This document shows positions 1-6,876 of a stretch of DNA of 40,602 bases, piece after piece. The position numbers were made by a program, and so were the translations under genes. Each line of letters starts with the position of its first letter. The stretch's first letter is position 1. Location of the stretch: the NCBI GenBank assembly GCA_018713795.1, contig DVOE01000002.1, positions 1 through 40,602 of the forward strand. The letters are read 5' to 3'. Origin of the DNA: Candidatus Limadaptatus stercoripullorum (GTDB lineage: Bacteria > Bacillota > Clostridia > Christensenellales > CAG-917). A model generated the notes under the pieces. That model did no database searches. It was not told where the DNA came from and worked only from the letters and a program-made list of their open reading frames with translations.

Positions 1-114
1 TATGCGTTTTCAAAGGTTTTAGACGCATTGAATTTTTGATTTAATTCGCATTAAATCGCTTTTCCAAATGTTCAATTTTCAAGGTTCCTGCCGTCACCCT
101 TTGAGGGCGGCGAC
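1..114 (-). promoter_or_regulatory. rRNA operon leader (16S gene expected just beyond left edge)
   Basis: Read leftward, this AT-rich stretch follows two consensus promoters and contains CTTGAAAATTGAAC (complement of about 69-84). That resembles the boxA-like antitermination element in Bacillota rRNA leaders. No open reading frame is convincing here. Seen: promoters and leader motif. Known: this arrangement precedes 16S rRNA genes in Bacillota. Inferred: a 16S rRNA gene starts shortly left of base 1; none of the mature 16S is in the window. Confidence 0.6.
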
Positions 115-120
115 TTGCTT

Positions 121-149
121 ATACTACCACAAGCGGCAGTCCGTGTCAA
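121..149 (-). promoter_or_regulatory. rRNA P2 promoter
   Basis: On the minus strand there is TTGACA, exactly 17 bases, then TAGTAT. This is a near-perfect sigma-A promoter. It is the second of two tandem promoters reading into the leader at the left edge, a typical rrn arrangement. Confidence 0.8.
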
Positions 150-277
150 TGAAATTTCGCCTTTTTCCGTAACTTTTTCGATAGTGTGGTGCGAAAGTTC
201 CGCGACCACATCATCTAGTGCCGGAAAGCGGGCTAAATTTGCATTTTCAAGGTCCGTCTGCCCGAGGCAGCCTGCAT

Positions 278-306
278 ATAATATAATATTTGCGACAGGT
301 TGTAAA
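278..306 (-). promoter_or_regulatory. rRNA P1 promoter
   Basis: On the minus strand there is TTTACA, 17 bases, then TATTAT. It lies about 155 bases upstream of the second promoter and downstream of the mnmA stop codon, reading in the same direction. Confidence 0.7.
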
Positions 307-346
307 GCGTTTTGACGGTCAAATTTCAAAAAATCCGAAGTTTTTG

Positions 347-368
347 CAAAAGCCGCAAAAAGTCGGCT
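347..368 (-). terminator. weak terminator candidate after mnmA
   Basis: A short stem AGCCG/CGGCT is followed by four U on the minus strand, 30 bases after the mnmA stop. The stem is only 5 bp, so readthrough into the rRNA promoter region is possible. Confidence 0.3.
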
Positions 369-397
369 GTTCAGGGCGTTTTTGCCCGCGCGAAGAC

Positions 398-1471
398 CTA
401 TAAAGAGCGCTCTATCACACCGCCCCCGAGACAAATGTTCCCGGCATAACACACCGCGTACTGCCCCGGCGTCACCGCGCGCTGGCGCCGCGCGAACTCT
501 ATCCTGACTCCCCTCTCGGTGACGACCGCACGCGCCTCTTCGAGCGGCTGGCGGTGCCTGATCCTGACAAGGCAGTCGAACTCGCCGGACTCCGGGCGGG
601 TGATGAAGTTGAACCCATCGGTCTCGAGCGCGCCCGAATACAGCGCGTCGTCCTCGCCCTCTGAGACTATGAGCAGGTTGCGCTCCACATCCTTGCCGAG
701 CACGAACCAGCTCTCGCCGCTGCCGCCCTTCCTGCCGCCTATGCCCAGCCCGCGCCGCTGTCCGAGGGTGTAATAGAACACGCCCTCGTGCCTGCCCACC
801 TTCTCGCCGCTCTCGGTCACTATGTCGCCGGGTTTCATGGGGATATAGCGAGAGAGGAACTCGCGGAACTTTCGCTCGCCGATGAAACATATGCCCGTGC
901 TGTCTTTCTTTTCGGCGACGGGCAGCTCTCGCGCACGCGCATACGCGCGCACATCCTTTTTTAGTATGCCGCCGAGCGGGAACAGCACTCCGTCGAGCTG
1001 CCGCTCGGTCACCTGATTGAGAAAATAGGTCTGATCCTTGTTCGCGTCCGCGGCGGTGAGAAGATAATTCCGTCCTCCCTCGTGACGGATGCCGCAATAA
1101 TGCCCCGTCGCGATATAGTCCGCGCCCAGCCCGCGCGCATACTCCGCGAAAGGCCCGAACTTGATCTCCCTGTTGCAAAGCACATCGGGATTGGGAGTCC
1201 TACCGCGCTCGTATTCCTCCACGAACAACCGGAACACGCGCTCCATGTACTCCCCCGAGAAATCCACCGAATAATAAGGTATGCCGATCGCGTCGCACAC
1301 CCTCTCCACATCCTGCCAGTCGCGCTCGCCGGTGCACGCGCCGTCTTCGCCTTCATCCTTCCAGTTGGACATGTAAAGCCCCACAACATCAAAACCCTGC
1401 TCCTTGAGCAGAGCCGCCGCCACCGCGGAGTCCACTCCGCCGCTCATACCGACAACCACGCGCTTAGCCAT
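398..1471 (-). CDS. mnmA: tRNA-specific 2-thiouridylase MnmA
   Basis: This enzyme adds sulfur to uridine 34 of tRNA Lys, Glu and Gln in the cytoplasm, using ATP to adenylate the base and a persulfide sulfur from a cysteine desulfurase. The 357-residue protein has the PP-loop SGGVDS at residues 10-15, and the two family cysteines appear as DVLCNRE (Cys99) and GICFIGERKF (Cys195). The C-terminal beta-barrel region is complete, ending ERSL. The ATG at 1471 is chosen over the ORF start at 1558 because the family begins with a short KRVVVGMSGG strand and a GGGAGG site sits 11 bases upstream. The gene stands alone, upstream of the rRNA promoters and in the same direction. No cysteine desulfurase is visible in the window. 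Confidence 0.96.
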   Translation of the reverse strand: MAKRVVVGMSGGVDSAVAAALLKEQGFDVVGLYMSNWKDEGEDGACTGERDWQDVERVCDAIGIPYYSVDFSGEYMERVFRLFVEEYERGRTPNPDVLCNREIKFGPFAEYARGLGADYIATGHYCGIRHEGGRNYLLTAADANKDQTYFLNQVTERQLDGVLFPLGGILKKDVRAYARARELPVAEKKDSTGICFIGERKFREFLSRYIPMKPGDIVTESGEKVGRHEGVFYYTLGQRRGLGIGGRKGGSGESWFVLGKDVERNLLIVSEGEDDALYSGALETDGFNFITRPESGEFDCLVRIRHRQPLEEARAVVTERGVRIEFARRQRAVTPGQYAVCYAGNICLGGGVIERSL

Positions 1472-1499
1472 TATTCCCGCAGCCTCCCGCCGCACCGTC

Positions 1500-1527
1500 A
1501 TTATACCACACCCCGCCAAAAACGCAA
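1500..1527 (-). promoter_or_regulatory. mnmA promoter
   Basis: TTGCGT, 16 bases, TATAAT on the minus strand, 28 bases before the mnmA ATG. The -35 hexamer overlaps the last bases of the tandem repeat array, so the array edge supplies part of the promoter. Confidence 0.6.
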
Positions 1528-2080
1528 AATCGATCGACCCCGCAACGCGCCTTTCCAAGCCCTAACGAACACTCCTACACGCTCGACCCCAAAAACAGGA
1601 ACGGAAAATCGGTCAACCCCGCAACGCGCTTTCCCGGCGCCAACGCGCCCTCCTACACGCTCGACCCCAAAAACAGGAACGCAAAATCGATCGACCCCGC
1701 AACGCGCTTTCCCGGCCTCAACGCGCCCTCCTACACGCTCCACCCCAAAAACAGGAACGGAAAATCGGTCATAACCGCAACGCGCTTTCCCAGCCCCAAC
1801 GAAAACTCCGACGCGCTCTGCCCCAAGAATAGGAACGAAAAATCAGTCATAACCGCAACGCGCCTTTCAAGCCCCTAACGAACACTCCTGCTCTCTCTAC
1901 CCAAAAAACAGGAACGGAAAATCAGTCAACCCCGCAACGCGCTTTTTCAGCTATAACGCAAACTCATATTAGCCCTGTCGCAGGAAAAGGAACGGAAAAT
2001 CGGTCATAACCGCAACGCGCCTTTCAGGCCCCTAACGAACACTCCGACGCGCTCTGCCCCAGGAATAGGAACGAAAAACC
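1526..2080. repeat. 78/79-bp tandem repeat array, seven units
   Basis: Seven head-to-tail units have a period of 78 or 79 bases (anchor CGCAACGCGC at 1541, 1620, 1698, 1776, 1854, 1933, 2011). About 38 bases around AGGAACGGAAAATC and CCGCAACGCGC are well conserved; the other ~40 bases drift but stay alignable between units. Units nearest mnmA are most alike. Reading the minus strand gives an in-frame 26-residue repeat across the 78-base units only; the 79-base units break the frame and there is no ribosome-binding site, so it is not treated as coding. Confidence 0.9.
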
Positions 2081-2263
2081 TATCAAAAAACCACTCCCCT
2101 TATCCTCTCTATCTGCTCTCTGCCCCCTTAGACAAGGGGGCAAACGCCCACCCCGCCGCGTACTAACATACGAGGGGGATGCGGAGTTTTCGGGGTGAAG
2201 GGGGCGGACTCGGAAAACAGCCCCCTTCCGTTTTTGTTTCTTTTTGCGCCCAAAAAGAAAACC
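2081..2263. other. intergenic gap with two hairpins
   Basis: This gap lies between the repeat array and the end of cysK. It holds a 9-bp hairpin TGCCCCCTT/AAGGGGGCA (2121-2142) and an AT-rich 10-bp hairpin TTTCTTTTTG/CAAAAAGAAA (2237-2260) directly after the cysK stop. The second could end the leftward cysK transcript. No gene is seen. Confidence 0.5.
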
Positions 2264-3169
2264 CTACCGGTAGAGCCCCTCCCCATACCTCTCGGAGTTA
2301 TCCGGCAACACGGCGAGGATGTCGCCCTTGACGCGGGGACGGAGCGCTCGGGCCGCGAGCACCGCCGCGGCGGAAGATATGCCGGACGCGAGCCCGTGAT
2401 CTCTGAAGAGCGCGCCCACCTCTTTCACGGCGTCCTCACCTTTCACGGTGACTATGCCGTCGAAAGCGGAGATGTCCACGAGCGCGGGGACGAAATTCGC
2501 GCCTATGCCCTGGATGAGATGCGGGGCGGCGAAGCCCTTGCTCATGAGCGGGCTCTCGGCGGGTTCGACGGCGTAGACCTCGCAGTCTATCCCGTTCTCG
2601 AGGATATACTTCTTTATGCCCATGGCGGTGCCGCCGCTGCCCACGCCGGCGACCACGGCTTTGACGCCGGGGAGCGCGGCGAATATCTCGGGCGCGGTGG
2701 TCTCGAAATGCGCCGTGACGGAGGACGGGTTGCCGAATTGATCGGCGAAAAACCCGTGCTCTTCTTCTACTATTTGACGCGCGCGCGCGACCGCGCCGCT
2801 CATGCCTTCGGCGGCGGGGGTGAGCACGAGCTCGGCGCCGTAGTCCGCAAGCATCTTCCTGCGCTCGGTGCTCATGCTCTCGGGCATGGTGAGCACCACC
2901 CTTATCCCGACCAGCCCGCAGATATAGGCGAGCCCTATACCGGTGTTGCCGCTCGTCGCCTCGACGACGGGCGCGCCCTCCGCGAGCGCTCCGCTCGCGA
3001 CGGCGTCGCGAACGATATAAAACGCCGCGCGGTCCTTGACCGAACCCGCGGGATTTTTGCCCTCGTCCTTGCCGAAGATACCGTCTCCGAGCGAAACGAC
3101 GGGGGTATGTCCGAGTCTCACCGCCACTTCGGCGAGAGCGTCCAAAGTCCGCCTTGCGAAATCCGTCAT
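2264..3169 (-). CDS. cysK: cysteine synthase (O-acetylserine sulfhydrylase), PLP-dependent
   Basis: It makes L-cysteine from O-acetylserine and sulfide using pyridoxal phosphate. The 301-residue protein is the usual family length. NPAGSVKDRAAF carries the PLP lysine (Lys45), TSGNTG (72-77) is the substrate loop, GVGSGGT (175-181) is the phosphate-binding loop, and LPDNSERY near the C-terminus matches the family ending. SGISSAAAV replaces the common GISSGAA. The ATG at 3169 overlaps the TGA of the upstream gene by one base (TGATG), with GGAGGAAG just before it, so the two are translationally coupled. CysM-type specificity or a related beta-synthase activity is possible. It is the last gene of a three-gene operon. 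Confidence 0.9.
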   Translation of the reverse strand: MTDFARRTLDALAEVAVRLGHTPVVSLGDGIFGKDEGKNPAGSVKDRAAFYIVRDAVASGALAEGAPVVEATSGNTGIGLAYICGLVGIRVVLTMPESMSTERRKMLADYGAELVLTPAAEGMSGAVARARQIVEEEHGFFADQFGNPSSVTAHFETTAPEIFAALPGVKAVVAGVGSGGTAMGIKKYILENGIDCEVYAVEPAESPLMSKGFAAPHLIQGIGANFVPALVDISAFDGIVTVKGEDAVKEVGALFRDHGLASGISSAAAVLAARALRPRVKGDILAVLPDNSERYGEGLYR

Positions 3170-3951
3170 CACACTTCCTCCCTCACGCGCGCGCAGAAAA
3201 TATCTGCGATCTCCTCGGACGCCGCGGCGACTATGCCCCGCCCGCCGAACACGAACTCACCGCCGTCCGCCGACCTCACGACGCCGCCCGCTTCCTTTAC
3301 GAGCAGCATCCCGGGGACGATGTCCCAAAGGTTCCTGGTCAGCATGACGAACGCGTCCGTCCTGCCCGCCGCGAGCCAGGAAAAATCCACGCTCGCCGCG
3401 CCGAAATGCCTGACCTTGGCGACCCGCGCCGCCGCCGAACGCGTCATGCCGAGTTGCATCTCGAACAGCTCCGCGCTGCGATGAGAATAATCCCCGACGG
3501 ACGCCACAGCCATGTCCTCCCGCCTCGAAGAGACAAAGATCGGTTCGCCGTTGAGCCTCGCCCCCGCGCCCGCGGAAGCCGAATACAACTCGCCGAACGC
3601 AGGCAGATATATCGCGGAAGCGAGCGGGATCTCGTCCTCGCAAAAGGCGCACTGCACCCCGAAGAGCGGCAGCCCGTGCGCGAAATTCACCGTGCCGTCC
3701 ACGGGATCCACCGTCCAGCACCTGCCCGCGGGGAGCTCGGTCAGAGGATTGTACTCCTCGCCAATGACCGCGTCGCCCGGAAACTCTTCGCCTATGGCGC
3801 GGGTGATGAACTTCTCCATGGCAAAATCTATATCGGTGACCAGATCGAACGCCGACTTGACATCGGTCACGCTCGGTCTCCCGCCGCACTTTTCCCATGC
3901 CTCGCGCACCACCTTGCAAAGGAACGCACGCTCGCGCTTTCCGTCTTTCAT
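3169..3951 (-). CDS. inositol monophosphatase family protein
   Basis: This is a metal-dependent sugar or inositol phosphate phosphatase of the IMPase superfamily, probably cytosolic. The 260-residue protein shows the metal-binding motifs GEE (64-66) and WTVDPVDGTVNF (79-90), and the C-terminal LWDIVPGMLLVKEAGG with the last metal aspartate (Asp210). The ATG at 3951 is preferred to the GTG at 3957 because AAAGGAG sits at proper spacing only for the ATG. It lies between a PPOX-family gene and cysK in one operon. CysQ-type 3'-phosphoadenosine 5'-phosphate phosphatase activity would suit the cysteine-synthesis neighbour, but the sequence does not settle the substrate. Confidence 0.88.
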   Translation of the reverse strand: MKDGKRERAFLCKVVREAWEKCGGRPSVTDVKSAFDLVTDIDFAMEKFITRAIGEEFPGDAVIGEEYNPLTELPAGRCWTVDPVDGTVNFAHGLPLFGVQCAFCEDEIPLASAIYLPAFGELYSASAGAGARLNGEPIFVSSRREDMAVASVGDYSHRSAELFEMQLGMTRSAAARVAKVRHFGAASVDFSWLAAGRTDAFVMLTRNLWDIVPGMLLVKEAGGVVRSADGGEFVFGGRGIVAAASEEIADIFCARVREEV

Positions 3952-4007
3952 TCTCACTCCTTTCGCGCGATCAAGAGGTTTATGCTCTCGTTTTGCGCGT
4001 TCAACAC

Positions 4008-4478
4008 CTATTTCAGTATTTTTGCCTTGCCGCTTATGTTCTCGATATCTATCCTGAACACCGCGGTGCGCGGAAGACTCGCGCGCACTGCCTCGTCAAA
4101 ACGCGACATGATCCCCGGGGTGTACTTCTCCGAGATCGCGCGGAGGGCGCGGAGCTTTTCCGCCTCGTCCGTGACCTCGCGGCAGACGCCCTCGATCATG
4201 GCGCATTCGTAGCCGGTGGTGAACTTGTCCCGGGACCTCTCGACATCGCCGACGCAGACGGCGTGCACCTTGGGACAGGCGGCGATGCACTCCGCCTTCC
4301 TGCCTTCTCGGGCGGAGTGGAAGTAGAGGCTCTCCCCCACCCTCACCGCACTGACGGGCACGGCATAGGGCTCGCCCTCCGGGGTGACGAAGGACACCGT
4401 CGTCCACTCGCACTTGTCCGCCACCGCGAGAGCGAACTCGCGGGGCATTTCTCTGTCCTTTCTTCTCATGGGTCTCAT
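4008..4478 (-). CDS. pyridoxamine 5'-phosphate oxidase family (split-barrel flavoprotein)
   Basis: The 156-residue protein begins MRPMRRKDREM and continues with a small beta-barrel containing GEPYAVPVSAVRVGESLYFHSA, typical of the NimA-like branch of FMN-binding split-barrel proteins. This branch is generally linked to flavin or F420 redox reactions or to heme handling; it is not biosynthetic PdxH. The start at 4478 has GAGGTG three bases upstream; the GTG two codons earlier lacks one. It is the first gene of the leftward operon with the IMPase-family gene and cysK, 56 bases before the next start. Its substrate is unknown. Confidence 0.85.
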   Translation of the reverse strand: MRPMRRKDREMPREFALAVADKCEWTTVSFVTPEGEPYAVPVSAVRVGESLYFHSAREGRKAECIAACPKVHAVCVGDVERSRDKFTTGYECAMIEGVCREVTDEAEKLRALRAISEKYTPGIMSRFDEAVRASLPRTAVFRIDIENISGKAKILK

Positions 4479-4495
4479 AGCCACCTCTTTCGGAC

Positions 4496-4524
4496 ATTAT
4501 AACACGCCTTCGCCGCGTTGTCGC
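4496..4524 (-). promoter_or_regulatory. promoter of the PPOX-IMPase-cysK operon
   Basis: GCGACA, 17 bases, TATAAT on the minus strand, 18 bases before the first start codon. It is divergent from the glycosidase promoter about 140 bases away. Confidence 0.6.
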
Positions 4525-4637
4525 GGGAAAACTCTTCGCGCCGCGATGAGCCGTGCGCAAGAGTCGAAAGCGACTTGCAAAAATTGACCAACGAGCGGCA
4601 AACGGGCGTTTTCGGGGGCGAAAAGCGGGAAGGCGTC

Positions 4638-4667
4638 TTGAAAAGGTAACGGAAGTCAACTTATAAT
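4638..4667 (+). promoter_or_regulatory. promoter of the GH2-symporter operon
   Basis: TTGAAA, 18 bases, TATAAT, about 30 bases before the glycosidase start. No clear operator palindrome is seen around it. Confidence 0.7.
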
Positions 4668-4697
4668 TTTTTTGACATCACATCGCGCGAGGTGAGC

Positions 4698-6845
4698 ATG
4701 AAAAGCGTAGATCTTAACCGCGGTTGGCAACTCGACATCGACGGCAAAACTTTGAGCGTCGATCTCCCCCACACCTGGAACGCCCTCGACGGTCAGAGCG
4801 GCGAGAACGGGTATCTCAGGACGCGCGGGACCTACTCGAAGAAGCTCCCCGCGGAAAAGGCGGCGTGCTGTCTCAAGATAGGCGCGGCGAATTCAAAGTC
4901 CGCCGTCCGTCTCAACGGCGAAACGCTGGCGGTGCACGAGGGCGGCTACTCCGCCATCTTCGTGCCGCTGACGGGCAAGCTCATCCGAGAGGAGAATCTC
5001 CTCGAGGTCGACGCCGACAACTCGCCCGACGAGAGCGTCTACCCCACCATGGCGGACTTCACTTTTTACGGCGGGCTTTACAGGGGTGTGGAGCTCCTCA
5101 CCTTCCCCGAAAAGCATTTCGATGTCACCCTCAACGGCAGCGGCATCTTCGTGACTCCCGCAAAGCAAAAGGACGGCTGGCTGGCGGAAGTGACCTTCGT
5201 GACGGTCGGCACCCTCCCCGGTGACAAAGTCACCCTTACGCTCGCGGACGCGGAAGGAAATGCCGTCGCCTCCGCCACCGTGACTGCGGAGAGCGGAAAA
5301 GCGACTCTCCCCGTGTCCTCTCCCCGCCTTTGGGATGTGGACGACCCATATCTTTACACCCTCACGGCGGAGATAGTGGGCGGAGACAGCGTGAGCGTCG
5401 AGACGGGTTTCCGCACGGTCGCCTTCGACGCGGACAAGGGGTTTTTCCTCAACGGCAGGCACCTCAAGATCAAGGGCGTGTCCCGTCATCAGGACAGGGA
5501 GAACATGGGCAACGCGCTGACTCCCGCCGAGCATGAGGAGGACATCCGTCTCATCAAGGAAGTGGGCGCCAATTCGGTGAGGCTCGCGCACTATCAGCAC
5601 TCCGACTACTTCTACACTCTCTGCGACCGCGCGGGTCTGCTCGTGTGGGCGGAGGTGCCCGTCATCTCGCGTTTTTCCAAGAAGAGACAGCAAAACGCGC
5701 TCTCACAGCTTCGCGAGCTCATCCTTCAAAGCAAGAACCATCCTTCGATATTCACCTGGAGCATCGCCAACGAGATCACCATAGCCGGCGAGAGCCGCGG
5801 ACTGGAAAAGGCGCTCCGCGAGCTCAACGACTTGGCGCATTCGCTCGATCCCACCCGCCCGACGGCGATGGCTGCGGTCACCATGTGCCCCGCCGCCTCC
5901 CCTCTCAATTCGATAACGGATATCCTGGGCTACAACCACTATTACGGCTGGTATGTCGGGGTGTTCACCGACCTCGACAAGTGGCTCGCGAACTGGCGCA
6001 AAGTGGCGCCGGACAAAAAGCTCTGCCTGTCCGAGTACGGCGCGGAGGGCATTTTGCGCTATCAGGGCGCCTCGCCCGTCCCCGGGGACTACTCCGAAGG
6101 GTATCAGGCGATATTCCACGAGAACTACATAGAGCGCATAAACGCCGCGGAATGGATGTGGGGCAGCTATGTCTGGAACATGTTCGACTTCGGCTCGGCG
6201 GCGAGGAACGAAGGCGGCGTGCGCGGCAGGAATAACAAAGGGCTCGTCACTTTTGACAGAAAGATCAAAAAGGACGCCTTCTTCCTCTACAAGGCGTATT
6301 GGTCGGATGAGCCCTTCGTGCACATGGCGGGCGCGCGTTACCTGAAGCGCCTCATAGGCACGACCGAGATAAAGGTGTACTCCAACCTGTCCGAGGTAGA
6401 GATAGATGTTAACGGCGAAAAGCGCGTCCTCTCGGGCAAAGCGGTGTTCCGCTTCGAGGATGTCCCCGTGAAACCCGGCGACAACACCGTCGTCGTGCGC
6501 GCGGGCGGGCTCGAAGAGCGCGCCGTCATAGAGGGCGTCGAGACCGAACCAGAGGAGTACCGCCTCCCCGAGGGCGCGGGCAGCTTTGTCCGCAACTGGT
6601 TCGCCTCGGGCACGGACGAGATCGATCCCACGCGCTTCAGCACGGAGGACAAGGTCCGCGATCTCGTCGCCAATCCCGAAGTGCAGGCGCTGATCAAGAA
6701 GTTCGTCGGCAACAAGGTGCCGCGCTTCCTCATCTCGCTCGTCAAGCCGTTCAGAGTGAAGACGCTGCTGAAGCTCCCCTTCGTGAAGCTCGACGAGCAG
6801 ATGATAAGCATGGTGGACAGATACCTGCAGACCATAAAGAAATAA
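4698..6845 (+). CDS. glycoside hydrolase family 2 (beta-galactosidase/beta-glucuronidase type)
   Basis: This is a retaining beta-glycosidase, predicted cytoplasmic because there is no signal peptide. The 715-residue protein has a sugar-binding jelly roll (about 1-140), an immunoglobulin-like domain (about 145-245) and a TIM barrel (about 245-535). The acid/base glutamate is in WSIANEIT (about Glu359) and the nucleophile in LCLSEYGAEG (about Glu446). A small beta domain follows (EIKVYSNLSEVEIDVNG). The last ~75 residues are basic and helical and are not part of the usual fold. ATG 4698 has GAGGTG three bases upstream. The SEYGA nucleophile context resembles beta-glucuronidases, but I see no clear carboxylate-recognition motif, so the sugar is undecided. 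The next gene is a GPH symporter, which would import the substrate. Confidence 0.9.
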   Translation: MKSVDLNRGWQLDIDGKTLSVDLPHTWNALDGQSGENGYLRTRGTYSKKLPAEKAACCLKIGAANSKSAVRLNGETLAVHEGGYSAIFVPLTGKLIREENLLEVDADNSPDESVYPTMADFTFYGGLYRGVELLTFPEKHFDVTLNGSGIFVTPAKQKDGWLAEVTFVTVGTLPGDKVTLTLADAEGNAVASATVTAESGKATLPVSSPRLWDVDDPYLYTLTAEIVGGDSVSVETGFRTVAFDADKGFFLNGRHLKIKGVSRHQDRENMGNALTPAEHEEDIRLIKEVGANSVRLAHYQHSDYFYTLCDRAGLLVWAEVPVISRFSKKRQQNALSQLRELILQSKNHPSIFTWSIANEITIAGESRGLEKALRELNDLAHSLDPTRPTAMAAVTMCPAASPLNSITDILGYNHYYGWYVGVFTDLDKWLANWRKVAPDKKLCLSEYGAEGILRYQGASPVPGDYSEGYQAIFHENYIERINAAEWMWGSYVWNMFDFGSAARNEGGVRGRNNKGLVTFDRKIKKDAFFLYKAYWSDEPFVHMAGARYLKRLIGTTEIKVYSNLSEVEIDVNGEKRVLSGKAVFRFEDVPVKPGDNTVVVRAGGLEERAVIEGVETEPEEYRLPEGAGSFVRNWFASGTDEIDPTRFSTEDKVRDLVANPEVQALIKKFVGNKVPRFLISLVKPFRVKTLLKLPFVKLDEQMISMVDRYLQTIKK

Positions 6846-6876
6846 CACACCGCCTCACGGCACAAGGGGGAAAACA

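Noticed and set aside
115-315. 66-residue plus-strand ORF
   Set aside because: It lies across the two rRNA promoters, has no ribosome-binding site, and has no recognisable similarity.
72-1178. 368-residue ORF on the minus strand
   Set aside because: It is an out-of-frame shadow of mnmA running on into the rRNA promoter region, rich in Arg as expected of the wrong frame.
1526-2080. CRISPR array
   Set aside because: The period and a 38-base conserved core are CRISPR-like, but the intervening ~40-base parts are homologous to one another (for example AACGAACACTCC recurs in units 1, 5 and 7), repeats are imperfect, and no cas gene is near. It is a diverged tandem repeat.
2195-3484. 429-residue plus-strand ORF
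   Set aside because: Antisense shadow of cysK and the IMPase-family gene, produced by high GC content.
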